From contig CM066039.1 in NCBI GenBank assembly GCA_033557465.1, positions 49,629,788 through 49,693,787 on the forward strand: a stretch of 64,000 bases of DNA, read 5' to 3'. The notes under the pieces were generated by a model that was given only the letters and a program-made list of their open reading frames with translations, was not told the DNA's origin and searched no databases. Shown one piece after another: positions 31,500-42,545 of the stretch (position 1 is the stretch's first letter; each line of letters begins with the position of its first letter). Source of the DNA: Ichthyophis bannanicus (lineage: Eukaryota > Chordata > Amphibia > Gymnophiona > Ichthyophiidae). The position numbers and the translations under genes were made by a program.

Positions 31500-32490
31500 G
31501 AGAAAATCCAATGTGTAACTCTTAAAAAAATGATTTGGAAGGGTAGGGGCCGAGCAGAGCGCATTATTCAGTAACCACAGATCTGTAAAGGTATGTACTG
31601 AACCAGTGGACACAGGATCGTAGCGGTCCACTTGTATTTGGGAACATGCCATTGCCCGAAAGATAATCTCACAGTACAAGGGAGTCTCCACATCCAGGCG
31701 CTGCTTCCTGGTCTTGTACTTAGAGGGTCAGGAGGTTAATGAAGAGGTCCCTAGCTTTGCGTGCTGGAGCCTGGGCAAGAAGTGCCCAAAAAAATATATA
31801 TGTGATGGGAGAAATGAAACCAGAACTGCAGAAGCAGGGTCTTCGAGAAAAATAAAGAATGTTTAGGACCTGGCACAAAACAACAAAAAAAAAGGAACAC
31901 GGACTCTGCCCTCCCACAGAAAGGGAGTCCCTAAATCTGGCTAAAAACTCGCTCGTACCTACAGCCCCATGCAGGATTTTCCAGCTCAAGTCCTTGGTGG
32001 GTCTGGGGATCAGCCGAGAATATAAAGATGCTGGTTCTCAGATGACAGGAGATCATCTGCCAGAAGGTGTCTGGGCGGGTGAGGAAATACAGGGTATGAA
32101 GCAGAAGCAAGTAGATCTTCCACTTCGACCCAGTGCAGAAAGGCCCTTCTTCTAAAAATCAACAAAATACGAGCCCTATTCCGTTTTTCCTAGCTGAAGT
32201 ATTCAGGCAACCAGCCTGCTTTGAACACTCTCATTTTTTCAAAATAAAGAGGCCATCTGACGGTGTAAACTATAGAGCTCAGATCAACTAAAATCGAGTT
32301 GTCAAAATCGTGTCCACGTTTGCCAACATGAGACCAGACACCAGAAGGATGTAGGCTGACCCTGTCTAATGACAGACAGACTATCTCCAGGGGTTTGCCG
32401 TGGTCACTGGCATTGGCAGCAACAGCAGCGATCAATGCAGGAATGCCAGCGACACATTGCCTCTGCAAACCAGCTCAAAATCAATTATTT
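31500..32490 (-). pseudogene. L1/Tx1-like LINE relic
   Basis: Right to left on the - strand, one segment reads GKPLEIVCLSLDRVS followed by a VGKRG..FDNSI..DLSSIVYTV region (32468-32250). It resembles the motif-A neighbourhood of L1/Tx1 reverse transcriptases, though AFD itself is missing. Then comes SWKILHGAVGTSEFLARF (31986-31930), a typical Tx1/L1 C-terminal WRVLHGA-like block, then ARKARDLFINLLTL and VHTFTDLWLLNNALCSA (to 31545), resembling the closing F..IW....ALCS motif. QG and YADD motifs are absent, so it has a large internal deletion. The family call rests on short motifs. Confidence 0.45.
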
Positions 32491-32532
32491 ATTGCTATTT
32501 TAAAATGAGAAACAAAAAGAAGGTAAGAAGAT

Positions 32533-32724
32533 TACTCCTGCTGGAATTCTGCACACGGCAATTCAAAATGTTGCAGTATTTCTTCTGTATTGTATTTTAA
32601 ATCAAGTCTCACTCCAAAACAATATGCTTTGTTATTTTGACAAGCAAAGCATGCAGAATTTTGCATAGCTCAGACCTTTTGACACAGATGTTGGAATTTT
32701 GTTTGCAAAATTCCAGCAGGAGTA
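32533..32724. mobile_element. TA-flanked MITE
   Basis: A 192-bp element with inverted ends TACTCCTGCTGGAATTCTGC and (inverted) TACTCCTGCTGGAATTTTGC, about 20 bp with one mismatch. Subterminal GCAGAATTTTGCA-type repeats are also present. The TA at each extreme fits a Tc1/mariner-style TA target, although assignment without a transposase is inference. Confidence 0.65.
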
Positions 32725-32834
32725 GAAGATGGGAATGTAAGGGGGAAAGGAAAAGCCTTCATGAAATCTATGGTGTTTGGATTTGGGAAAACTGTTGCCC
32801 TTCTAAACAGGAAGGATTCATTCTGACAGAGATA

Positions 32835-33117
32835 TTGGGCCTGATATTCCAACACTGTGGTCAGCATTTTATTTAACTGATGGCCACGATGTTAAAACAT
32901 TTTTCTGGATATACAGCACCGGTATCCAGATTGTGGCCGGTGCTGAATATCTGGATAGACTGATCAGCACAGTGTCTATCTGGACAGCAGTGATATTCAG
33001 CTAACTGGATAAATTTAGAACAGCCTTTGAGATGACTTAAATCTATCCAGGTGGAGGCCAATTCCAGAACATGCATGTCCAGTAAGAGGGCATGTCCAAA
33101 TTGAAAACAGGCCCGAT
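32835..33117. repeat. GGCC-ended MITE-like repeat
   Basis: Bounded by GGGCCTGATATTCC and, inverted, GGGCCTGTTTTCAA, with an interior of alternating CTGGATA and TATCC words that fold on themselves. Similar TATCCAGAT/GAATATCTGG sequence occurs at 34885-35055, 44110-44290 and 60430-60830. Non-coding. Confidence 0.45.
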
Positions 33118-33491
33118 TTAAATGTGATTCCATTGGTTCCAGAATCGGGGACATAGACGTCTTTGGCGCAGCATGAACAAAGCACTATTGCGTACGAGAG
33201 ATGGGTATATGCAGCAAAAGGCTGTGTACATTCTCACGCTCACCATATTCTGAAAAGATGGACATTTTCCATCCTGCCCATGTCTGCTATATACCCGCGA
33301 ATGGTAACGCCCACATCTGTAAAACATACATCTCCCAAGCTGCTGTGCTCACTGACAGTGTTGTGCTGATGCAATCTGCACATGAAAGCTGATGATACAT
33401 AAATGTTGATGCAACATATACAAGTCTGTTGCATGCCCGGAACACTGCAAAGTATGCTCGGTGCACTCTAAGAAAATGTTTGCCATGAGAT
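33118..33491. other. Unassigned
   Basis: Begins with GGTTCCAGAATCGGGGACAT, reminiscent of an end of the hairpin-repeat family. Nothing else was recognised. Confidence 0.35.
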
Positions 33492-33700
33492 TTTATTTAT
33501 TTATTTATTTATTTAACAATTCTTTTATACCGCGCTATTACAATCAGTGCGGTGTACATTGAACAAGAACATACTACAATGCATACAAGTAACATACTAC
33601 AATGCATACAAGTAACATTGAGTTTTACATTGAACAGGGAATTTCAACAATAGGACAACCGGGGGAACTATGTACAGATTAACTTAATGTTATATATAGT
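33492..33700 (-). mobile_element. L2-C 3'-end fragment
   Basis: A TTTA pentad run at the left edge, then ATACCGCGCTATTACAATCA followed by GTGCGGTGTACATTGAAC, is the antisense of an L2-C 3'UTR. It aligns with 19703-19880. A 23-bp unit (AACATACTACAATGCATACA-containing) is tandemly duplicated at about 33566-33616. Confidence 0.7.
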
Positions 33701-34884
33701 AATATGAAACTCGTTTGGATGTTGCGATGTGGTTCACTAATAGGACTAGAGAGAAGGTTGACCAACTAGCCCTATTCAGAGATACGTTGCCTCACAACAT
33801 ACATGGCAGTGGAAGATCTCCACAGACATATCTGCCGTGGGCATCTCTGGAAAAAGTCTGTACAATGCTAAGGAAGACTCACAGAAATTCTCCTTTGCTA
33901 CATGCTGAGACACATCCTTGTCACTAATAAAGGGCCCTCAGAAGGAGAGCAGTCAACTTGGCAAACAGCATAAATACATGCCCAAAGGCACCATCGTCAC
34001 ACTCCACATGTATGCACATATGTAGAGCACGTATCAGTGCCGTGTGCCATGTTGACTGCTCTCTGTCTGAGGATATGTTTCAACATGTAGCAATGCTGAA
34101 CCCATTCTCATTTATTCTGCTCGAGCACACCAGCATCTGGTGGCGCTGCAGTCATCCCTACAGTCCAGGTACCGGCCAGCCTTTCATGCCCCCCCCCCCC
34201 ACTGATTTGTGGATAAGCACACTAGATCCTCCACTGCAACACTCAAAGCACACACATGCACACACTCTCCCTTGCAGTCCCAAATAAACATACATCTGCG
34301 AAAAGACGCCCTGCACCTATCAACAACAGGTGGTATAACATCATAGCGTGGAGTCCCAGAACCCCATCAACATTCCCAGTTTTCAGAACATTGGTGTTAT
34401 TAGTGAACCCTAGATATGCTGCTTCGGCACAAAAAGCAAATGTCAGCATAGCTTGAATGAACACTATAGCACATCTTAATGTTTATGTGGGGGTGTTTAT
34501 TAATGTTTCTTTACTATACCACCTTCCCTCACCTCCGCTTTCTGTTCTTTAACACTGCATCTTGTGTTTTCCCAGACTGCAGGCACACTGGTGCAAAACA
34601 TCATTGTTACAGACATTCTTCTATACGGGATGCATTGGAGAGCACACGGAAACTTTTCTAAGTCCTGCCGTACATGGGCCTTTCCTGAATGTGCTTTATA
34701 TGTCTTAGCGGCTGGCCATGCCCCCGTTCTGCCCCCTTATGTCCACATTTGGAGGTCCCATGCTAGCACCGGAATACAGTTCTAGACGATTTTGCGAGTA
34801 GAACGTCTATTCCTCACATCTAAACGGCTTATTCGTGTTTCAGAATAAACCCCACAGTGGATGAATATCGTTGCTATTTAGACA
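33701..34884. other. Unassigned 1.2-kb stretch
   Basis: Moderate GC, with a C-run at 34190-34200. Short ORFs on both strands (up to 109 codons) have no recognisable domain. It might be a decayed DNA transposon, but there is no supporting motif. Confidence 0.35.
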
Positions 34885-35055
34885 AGGGTCTGTTCTGTTC
34901 ATTGACCTCCCCCGGCACTATGTAGATAGTGCCAAGGCGATTCGAGGAACTATTCAGTGGCGGTATATGGATAGCAATGCTGAATATCTCATTGGCCGGC
35001 ACTTATCTGGCAGGCGTTGCTAACCAGATAAGTGCTTTTAAAGTTTGGCCCTGTT
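34885..35055. repeat. TATCCAGATAAGTG-type MITE fragment
   Basis: Contains TATTCAGTGGCGGTATATGG, CTGAATATCTC and paired TTATCTGG/CCAGATAA words flanking a short spacer (about 35003-35032). Related to 44110-44290 and 60430-60830. Confidence 0.4.
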
Positions 35056-35075
35056 CATTTTAAAATGAAAGCGGC

Positions 35076-35200
35076 AATAGTGCACCGTATTGTGTAATAG
35101 TGCACCCTGTTGCGTAATTGTGCCCCCAATTTGATAAGTGTACCTTATTGCTCAGTAATGTACATTATTATGCAATAGTGCGCTCTATTAGAAAAAACAG
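35076..35200. repeat. Degenerate 20-bp tandem repeat
   Basis: About six units resembling AGTGCACCNTATTGNGTAAT are in tandem. Similar TAGTGCRC..ATTA words recur at 50700-50850 and 51090-51300 around a SINE, so this is probably part of a dispersed repeat. Confidence 0.45.
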
Positions 35201-36318
35201 TATGAAGATGAAAATAAATGGAAAAACAAAACAAAATTGTTTGGCCGGTACATCTCTATGATTTTACTTCAGGGATTTACAGGTGCGACTGTATTCCATA
35301 AGAGTCAGAAGTCCCTAGAGCAGGATTTCTATCCCATTTGCAGTATGATGGTACATGGTGACCTTTTTTATTCTCTTAGTTTCTCTGCTGCTTTCTCATT
35401 TATTCTGTTTCTCTCCTCTTCTGCCTTCCTTCCTTTTGTAAATAGCCCTTGCTAGGGGGAGGGGGACGGTGATAGATATGTAGAAATCAGGCCAGGCAAG
35501 GCTAGAGCAGGTCTGTTCCCCAACACCTCCTGCTGGTCACAGCCAAAAATGCAGCAGTTGTCATGGCAGCCTGATCTGTCCCACCGACATCCTCCTCCTC
35601 CTCGCATCTGCTTATTAGCACGACTGCAGATCAGAGCAGATGTAGCTGGCAGGAGCGCAGAAGGAGATTTTCCCCACCTCCTACAACGCTTTGGCCCAAA
35701 AGATGAGCTGCCTTTTTCTGCATCCTGATAGATAGCAGGGAAGAAAGGCAGTTCTTACTTTCCCTATCTCTGAGTTGTTTCATTCATGACTTGATTTTTA
35801 ATTACAAAATCCATCTTACTATAGGAAGGAAATGGCACACAGCATGTCACATGCATATTTATGGGTCAATTGCAGGCATGCCTTGGCTCGGCACGCGATA
35901 TATGCATTTAACCAGCAAGTCAATTATTATGAGCTAAAGGCAGTCCTGAGCTCTGTGGCACAGTAGAGACTTTTATTGGAAGTACGTAAAGCATCATACT
36001 GGAGACAGTGTATGATACATGCTGGGGTCAATATTCAACACAATGGCGAATGAATAAAGACTTATGGATCATTTATTTGCATATCTTTCTATTTATTTTT
36101 ATCCCATCTATCTGTTCAAGTATGAGCCCCAAATAAGGTGGCATAACTCTATGGACCTGATTTCATAACAGGATGCCTAGGTGAGAAATCTCAAAAGGCG
36201 CCTATTTTAGGTTTATTCTAAACAAGCACATTAGACGCCTATGTGCTGTTATAAAAGAGGCTCCCAGAACCAGCCCCAGTAGAGTGCAAATGCTAACACA
36301 TACATTTATACCTGCTCC
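35201..36318. other. Unassigned; short MITE-like patch
   Basis: No supported coding sequence. A segment near 36155-36260 (GATTTCATAACAGGATGCCT, GGCGCCTATTTTAGG, TTATAAAAGAGGC) resembles the patch at 46660-46900 and may be a MITE fragment. Confidence 0.35.
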
Positions 36319-36321
36319 AAA

Positions 36322-36372
36322 GTAGGCCAGGAGGAAAAAGGAGGTGACAGTACCTGTGTATAAGTCTCTGAT
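36322..36372 (+). mobile_element. CR1-B micro-fragment (sense)
   Basis: CAGGAGGAAAAAGGAGGTGA followed by CAGTACCTGTGTATAAGTCT matches CR1-B at 15167-15213. It lies directly next to antisense CR1-B, so an inversion or two insertions are implied. Confidence 0.55.
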
Positions 36373-36375
36373 TTG

Positions 36376-36970
36376 TAACAGAGAAACAGAGAATGATGGT
36401 AGATAAAGACCATACAACCTATCCGTCTGCCCATCTATACCAATGACTAAGATCTACCATCCCTTCCTCTCCCTTAGAAATCCTGTGTTTGTCCCATACT
36501 TTCTTGAATTCAGATATAGTCCTCACATCTTCCACCTCTGCTGGGAGACTCTTCTACACATCCACCACCCTTTCTATAAAAGCACCCTTCTGGCTTTTGC
36601 AGTCACCTTTTCTACCTGTTTGGCCAACTTAAGACCATAAGATATAATCACCCCCAGGTCTTGCTCTTCTTTTGTGCACTGAAGTACCTCATCCCTATAT
36701 TGTATTGCTCTTCGGGGTTTTAGCAGCCCGAATGCATGGCCTTGTGTTTTTTAGCATTCAATCTTGGTTGCCAAATTCTCTACCATTCTTCAAGCTTCAC
36801 AAAATCCCTCCTTAGGTTATCTACGCCTTCTAGGGTGTCTAACCTGTTACAGATTTTGGTATCATCCGCAAAGACCTATACCTTTCCAGACAGACCTTGT
36901 GCAATATTGCTTGCAAATATGTTTAAAAGAGTAGGATCAAGGAGTGATCCCTATGGCACACTGTGGTCTT
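36376..36970 (-). pseudogene. CR1-B fragment (antisense RT region)
   Basis: The antisense matches CR1-B from the 3' end up to the QGS motif. Recognisable parts are HLVSRLNVKKHKAMHSG-like residues, FADDTK.C.RLD and, at the right edge, CHRDHSL..TLLNIFASNI. Near 36585 an internal deletion joins the 3'UTR to the region after the YADD. Stops are frequent. Confidence 0.75.
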
Positions 36971-36974
36971 TTGT

Positions 36975-37300
36975 ATTTGCCTTAAGATCCTCCCCCGACT
37001 CACAAAGTATCACCAAAGGGGTTCTGCTTTACCTTTCTTTTATGCTCACACATTATGTCCCCTCCTGCACTCTTCAATCACTGCATGACCATCTATCATT
37101 CACTCCTCCCTTCCCCCCTCCCCCCCCCCCACCTCAGCTACATCTGTCAGACTTTGAGTCTACTAGGCACAAAACCTTCTTCACAGCCCCTCTTTGTGGA
37201 ACAAGCTGCCTCTGTCACTCCACTCTGAGTCCTCCCTAAAAAAGTATAAGGAGGGCTTAAGACCCACTTCTTCAATAAGGTGTTTTGTGGCCCGGCTCTT
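36975..37300 (+). pseudogene. L2 C-terminal fragment
   Basis: Translation near 37130-37290 gives ESTRHKTFFTAPLCGTSCLC, then a KKYKEGLKTHFFNKVFC-like end after frame correction, the L2 closing motif. A polyC run interrupts it at 37116-37130. Short and decayed. Confidence 0.5.
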
Positions 37301-37433
37301 GGGTAGGGATGGATATTCCAGTTGACTTTGCACCCTTAACTGTTGTCTGTTGGAGTTCCTCTTTCTGTTCATTATGGGAATTATTTTAGAATCATTCACA
37401 TCAAAAAGCAGCATTAACATGTATAGATTTAAT

Positions 37434-38577
37434 TACATAGAAACATAACAGCAGAAAAAGACCACAAGGCCTATCTAGTCTGCCCTTCCATAATCAGCTA
37501 CTTCAATAGTCCCCTTTTTCCCTTTAGAGATCCTCTCTGTAGTGTCCTCATCTCTACCATCTCCACTGGGAGACTACTCCACACATCTACTACTCTTTCC
37601 ATAAAGAAATATTTCCGCATATTACTCCCGAGTCAATCCCCATTCACCTCTATCCTATGTCACCTCATAGCAGAGCTTGCTTTCAATCAAAGAGGCTCTC
37701 CTCCTGTGCATTTATGCCACAGAGGTATTTATTTATTTATTTTATTTACATTTATAAATCGCCTAATCGCAAAAGTTAACTACAATTTAAATGTCTCTAT
37801 CATATATCTTCTATCCTGCCTTTCCTATACTTTCTAAAGTATACATATTAAGATCCTTAAGTCTGTCCTCATATGCTTTATAATGAAGACCACTAACCAT
37901 TTTAGTAGCCACCCTCTGTACCGACTCCAACCTGTTTATATTCTTTTGAAGGTGCGATCTCCAAAATTGCACAAAATACTCCTAATGAGGTCGCACTATC
38001 ACCTCATTTTTCTGCTGGCCATTCCTCTCCCTATGTACCCAAGCATCCTTTTAGCTTTCGCCATCACCTTTTCTACCTGTTTAGCTACTTTAACATTGTC
38101 AGACACAATCACGCCCAGGTCCTGCTCTTCTTTTGTGGACAGAAGTACTTCACCCCCTACACTGTACCACTCTTGCAGTTTTGCAGCCCAAATGCACGAC
38201 CTTGCATTTTTTAACATTAAATCTCAGCTGACAAATTCTAGACAATTATTCAAACTTAGATAGATTCCTCCTCATATTATCAACACCTTCCTGGGTGTCT
38301 ACTCTATTGCAGATTTTGGTATCATCCGCAAAGAGGCAAACCTTACCCGACAGTCCTAACGCAATATCACTAACAAAGATGTTAAAAAGAATCGGACCAA
38401 GGACAGATCCCTGAGGTACACCACTGGTAACCTCCTTCTCCTCAGAGTGAGCTCCATTTACCTGTACCCTTTGTCACCTCCCATTCAACCAATTTCTAAT
38501 TCAATCATTAACGTTAGGGTCCATCCCTAGGGTGGTCAGTTTGTTTATAAGTTTACATGTGTCTGTGTCAGTTTAGA
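37434..38577 (-). pseudogene. CR1-B fragment (antisense RT and 3' region)
   Basis: The antisense reads through RT. Near 38450-38330 it is SSGVPQGSVLGPILFNIFVSD followed by LSGKVCLFADDTKICNRVD. Further left are NVKKCKVVHLGCKTA, VSDNVKVAKQVEKVMAKAKRM and LGYIGRGMASRKMR (38217-37999), then the NRLESVQRVATKMVSGL-like region and 3' sequence to 37434. A short L2 tail is inserted at 37726-37790. Stops are present, but the catalytic FADD is intact. Confidence 0.82.
37726..37790 (-). mobile_element. L2 3'-tail insertion in CR1-B
   Basis: TATTTATTTATTTTATTTAC followed by ATTTATAAATCGCCTAATCG interrupts the CR1-B 3' region. It resembles other reversed L2 termini at 9342 and 33492. Confidence 0.5.
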
Positions 38578-39099
38578 ACTTGCTTTCTGTAGGTGGGAAT
38601 GTTTACTATGTCTACCCTGCCAGGCGGATTGGAGGGAGCAGGACGTGGGGGGTGGATTGAGTACAGTCTACAATGCAGACATGGATTCCCCATTTTATAT
38701 GGGGAATCTACATCTAGATGAAAAATTGCAGATGTCAGCATTTACACGTGCCCCCAGCCAAGAATAAGTGTCTGCTCGTAGGGGCAGCCGTGAATACCAA
38801 TTTTGAGCTCATCCCCAACTGCAGACCTGACCCTAGGAACCCCTCTTCCTGTGGCCCCCTGACCCAATCCGCCCTCCTACACAGTAATCAAGACCCTTCC
38901 CTGGAAGCAGATCTCTGATCCCTATCATTCTCCCCCCCCCTCCCTGAAGCAGATATCCAATCCTCCGCCCCCTGAAGGCCTCAACACAATACCAATGTCC
39001 TGATCCCCTCCCCAAAGGACTTGTCCCTCCCTTTCCCCAGTTACCAACCCTAGGTTTACCAGACTCATTGGTGGCCAGTGGAAGCAGGAATGATGCCCA
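38578..39099. other. Unassigned, GC-rich on right
   Basis: Contains a short perfect palindrome (CCCCATTTTATATGGGGA-like, 38689-38706) and C-rich runs (38930-38946). No supported gene. Confidence 0.35.
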
Positions 39100-39240
39100 G
39101 TCGCTCAGCACACAGTCACTTTCCAAAATGGCACCAATGGCTCCTAGTGGTAATCTTGCAGCCTCTGCAGCTCTGATTGGGGACTTGAACCCTGGGCCTC
39201 TGCACAACAGTACAAAACGCTGCTGCTGAGCCTCTGGGTC
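39100..39240 (-). mobile_element. tRNA-derived SINE relic
   Basis: The - strand carries a B-box-like GGTTCAAGTCC (antisense GGACTTGAACC at 39181-39191) and, 30-40 bp upstream, an A-box-like GAGGCTCAGCAGCAG. Its spacing fits a tRNA head, but the body is not clearly that of the other SINEs here. Confidence 0.35.
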
Positions 39241-40321
39241 AGCGTCTCTGGACTGTTGTTAATGAAACAGTCATTGGGCAATGATTTAAAAATGACTGAA
39301 GGAAATTTAAAAAAAAAAAAAAGCTGTTACAATGTTTCACACATTCCCTACAACATGCTTTTAAAGAAATACATTAATATTTTAGGTATGCCGAAAAACG
39401 AATGAGCTTGGGAATTCTCCGAGATGCAGTGTAGGGATGCACAAACTCACATAGAACCCTTAAATATATCTTTTCTTACAGAGTTACATCTTCAAACATT
39501 AACTCCTTTGCGTGTTCTTGTGGCGGCACAACTGCAAGTCACTTGTGAGCACTTTCTCTCCAGGCCCAGAACTGTCTTAGCAGAGCTGAGCGCTTGGTGT
39601 TGCAGTGTACTTTGTTGAGATAGCTCACAGGGCTTTGGCACGGGGCAGGTTCTGCTCTGAAGCTCTGCCAAGGTTGGTTTTGTATTTTCTGCTGTTTGAA
39701 TCCAGCTGAGCCACCTAAGTTCTGTTCTTTTCTTTTACTTATTTTCTATTTTTGTATGTTACCTTGCTCAAAGTGCCTTGCAGGTCCAACACAGAGCATC
39801 AGCATGGCAGCAAAACGGTACTATATATGGCAGAACAGCTAAAATTCCTATCAAAAATGAGGAATTAAACATTTCAAATTAGCCCCTTCCTGGGTCTTCT
39901 TCCTCCTGCCCCCTATGTGCCCTTTCTGGATCCTCTGACTCCTACAACATTTGTTTGACCCGTCTCATAGTTTTACTCCCTTCTATTCTCCCCTACAGTC
40001 CCTTCCAGCTATTCTTCCTCCACCTATCCTGTTATCCCGATCAGGCCTCTGGGGATCCTCTTCCTCTTACTGTATTTGCAAGGTTTGGTCTGACCAATAA
40101 AAACTGCAGTACAGACAAACAGAGGGACACTGGCTTTTGTATGCATAGATGGGAGAACAGAAAATAGACTACAGACATCTGAGGATTTTAGGCATCCAGA
40201 TGAGTTAGTCTGAATCTGGGAAAGAGTTAGTGCTGGAACGTTTTGAATACTAGGAAGTAATTTATTCCAGTGAAAAGGTGTTTGAAGGTATAACATGCTC
40301 TGAAGTGAAAAGATATGGCTC
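39241..40321. other. Unassigned 1.1-kb stretch
   Basis: AT-rich with a 15-bp A-run at about 39309-39321. No supported ORF, RNA or repeat family. Confidence 0.35.
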
Positions 40322-40480
40322 AGGGCCAATTTAACTATTAGACAAACTAGATGATCACCCAAAGCGGCAACTTCTGGGGAGCAGCAAAGAGCAATAGCAG
40401 TCAAACCAAAATAATAGATCCTGACCATCATGAAAACTCAACGAGCCATCACTACTTACTTTTACCTGCAGGAATGGTGG
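40322..40480. repeat. CAGGGCC-type repeat fragment
   Basis: CAGGGCCAATTTAACTATTA, then GACAAACTAG and GAGCAGCAAAGAGCAATAGC, is shared with 42150-42300 and 45765-45930. The CAGGGCC end resembles the hAT-like element at 51702. Confidence 0.45.
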
Positions 40481-40582
40481 GTAATTTTCAAATAGCACAT
40501 TTATAAGGATTAATAACCATTTATCAAGGTAAAAATGGCTTTTGGAGATTGACCCCATTATATATATAAACAATGCAATATG

Positions 40583-40770
40583 TGCTGTTGAGCATCCCCT
40601 GGGTTTTCTTAGCAAGGTGGGCTTGGAAGTAAATTGCTAGATCTTTCTTCCAAGGCAATGGAAGATCAAATGGCTGGCCAAAGTCCATAAGGAATGTCAG
40701 TGGGAAGTGGACCCTTGTCTCTTGGGTCACCACACCACAGCTCTAACCACTAGGCTACTCCCCCACGCTA
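40583..40770 (-). mobile_element. tRNA-SINE, degraded
   Basis: Same family as 40939-41142. On the - strand the tRNA-like head GTGGGGGAGTAGCCTAGTGG then TTAGAGCTG starts near 40770, followed by a weak B box and the CORE-like body GGAAGAAAGATCTAGCAA. It ends near 40583 with GAAAACCCAGGGGATG. The 3' terminal part is lost. Confidence 0.65.
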
Positions 40771-40817
40771 TGTAAAAATGCAATGTTTAATATTTAAAAG
40801 TGTGATATCCATGGCTA

Positions 40818-41690
40818 TGCAATGCAAGGTTCCATATTAGGAATCTCCACCCAGGAAAAGGATCCGGGCATCATCGTGGATAATCCATTGAAACCCTCTG
40901 TCCAGTATGCAGCAGTAGCCAAGAAAACAAATAGAATACTTTTTTTTTCAAGTGCAGTCAAACCAATGCTGACTCCAGGCAACCCAGCAGCTCCTAGGGT
41001 TTCTTGGCAAAGTATGAGTGAAGTGGATTGCCAGGCCTTTTCTTCCAAGGCAATGGAGGGTAAAGTGACTTGTCCAAGGTCACAAGGCATGCCAGTGGCA
41101 ACTGAACCCAGGTATCCTGGGTGCTAGGCTATTCCTCCACACAGATAGAATGCTAGGAATCATAAGGAAAGGAATGGAGAATAAAACCAAGGATATTATA
41201 ATGCCTCTCTATTGTTCCATGGTGCAACTGCATCTTGAATATTATGTGCAGTTCTGGTCGCCATATCTAAAAAAGGATATAAAAGAATTAGTAAAGGTAC
41301 AGAGAGGAGAGACCAAAATGATAAAAGGGATGGATCGCTACCACTATGAGGAAAGGCTTAAAAGGTTAGGGCTTTTCAGCTTGGAAAAGAGATGTCTGAA
41401 GGGAGATATGATAGAGGTCTATAAAATAATGAGTGGAGTGGAATGCATCAACATAGATCGGTTGTTTCCTTCTACAAAAAGTAGAAAGACTGGGGGACAC
41501 ACAATGAAGTTACAATGCAGCACATTTAAGACTAACTGGAGAAAATAGTTGTTCACTCAATGTGTAATCAAACTCTGAAATTCGTTGGCGGAGGATGTAG
41601 TAAAAGCTGTTAGAGTAGCTGGTTTTAAAGAGGTTTGGATGAATTCCTGGAGGAAAAGTCTATAAACCATTATTAAAGTGGGCTGAGGAA
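40818..41690 (+). pseudogene. CR1-A RT C-terminal fragment, split by a SINE
   Basis: 40818-40938 aligns with CR1-A at 49645-49760 (MQGSxLGxxxQEKDPGIIVDN, AAVAKKTNR). After the SINE, 41143-41690 continues MLGIIRKGMENKTKDIIMPL, RRYDRYHYEERLKRLGLFSLEKRC-like residues and GDMIEVYKIMSG. It retains 132 open codons (41150-41548), which is the C-terminal region only, without RT catalytic motifs. The final tail is replaced by unrelated sequence after 41690. Confidence 0.85.
40939..41142 (-). mobile_element. tRNA-derived SINE with BovB-like 3' end, copy 1
   Basis: Inserted in CR1-A, with a target duplication of about 9 bp (AAATAGAAT at 40929-40937 and AGATAGAAT at 41143-41151, one mismatch). The sense strand (-) has a tRNA-like head (GGAGGAATAGCCTAGCAC; B box GGTTCAGTTGCC), a CORE-like segment CTTGTGACCTTGGACAAGTC, a block GAAGAAAAGGCCTGGCAATC shared with the BovB 5' region, and a tail GGGTTGCCTGGAGTCAGC..TTTGACTGCACTTG followed by an A-run. 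That tail parallels the BovB 3' terminus at 62291-62335. Confidence 0.85.
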
Positions 41691-41887
41691 GTCCACTGCT
41701 TGCCCCTGCTGCCACTGTAAATCCCCCCTAATGATTTTACAGTGATGATAGTCACAAGCATAGATGTCTTGGGGCTTTAGTAGTATTTAGCTCACGCCAT
41801 TCCGAGTAGCTCAAGGCGAGCTACAATCAGATACAGCATAGATTTTAAGGGGGCATGTTGTGCATGTGGCTTGAGTGTTCTAGAAAA

Positions 41888-42055
41888 CTCTGTGGAGTGG
41901 AGGAACAAGTAGTAGCCTAAGAAACAGGGAAGCCAGGGATCAAAGCCGTCTAGGACTCCTTGTGATATTGGACAAGTCATTTAAGCTCTTTTCCCTCAGG
42001 TACAAGCTTAGATTGCAAGACTTCTTGGGACAGGGAAATTCCTACTAAAATGGCA
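41888..42055 (+). mobile_element. tRNA-derived SINE (sense), 3'-degraded
   Basis: GTAGTAGCCTAAGAAACAGG then GAAGCCAGGGATCAAAGCC is a worn tRNA head. GACTCCTTGTGATATTGGAC then AAGTCATTTAAGCTC is the CORE-like segment. The 3' part (TACAAGCTTAGATTGCAAGA, GGGACAGGGAAATTCCTACT) differs from the BovB-tailed copies, so this is a different subfamily sharing the head. Confidence 0.6.
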
Positions 42056-42149
42056 TGACCCAAATCTCTATTTGTGTATTTTCCATTGAATGATGACAAT
42101 AGATGTATATATTACAGCATATACATCTGCTCTGAGGCAGGCAGGGCCG

Positions 42150-42500
42150 GCCCAACCATCCAGCAAGACTAGGTAGTCACCTAGGGCATCAGCTTCTGAG
42201 GGGGGCAGAGAGCAGCAGCGGTCAAAGCAAGACAGTAGATCCTGACAGCCAGACAAACTCAAAAAGCCACTAGCACATTCTTTTCCCTGCAGGGAGAGTG
42301 GACTCACACATACATACAAAGCCAAGTTTAATATTTAAAAGTACGATGTCCAAATGTGCGTCTTTACAGGATTGTTGTGGGAGGGGAAGTGCAGGAATGG
42401 TCATGATTGTTGAGTTTAATGACCAGCATCTCAGGAAGGGGGGAGGGAGTGTAAGGTCGAAGGTTTGCCTAGGGCACCTAATACTCTTGCACCACGTTTG
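42150..42500. repeat. CAGGGCCGGCCC-ended repeat, hAT-like
   Basis: Begins GCAGGGCCGGCCCAACCATC, the same terminal word as the hAT-like element at 51702, followed by GTAGTCACCTAGGGCATCAG and GGGGGCAGAGAGCAGCAGCG. A matching GCCTAGGGCACC word appears near 42466. Its right end is not defined. Confidence 0.45.
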
Positions 42501-42545
42501 GACCTGTGGTCTCCACCGTTGATAGTAGGAACAGTTGTGTTTTCC

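Noticed and set aside
39181..39240. Genuine tRNA gene on the - strand
   Set aside because: There are A- and B-box-like words but no acceptor stem pairing or cloverleaf; better read as a SINE head.
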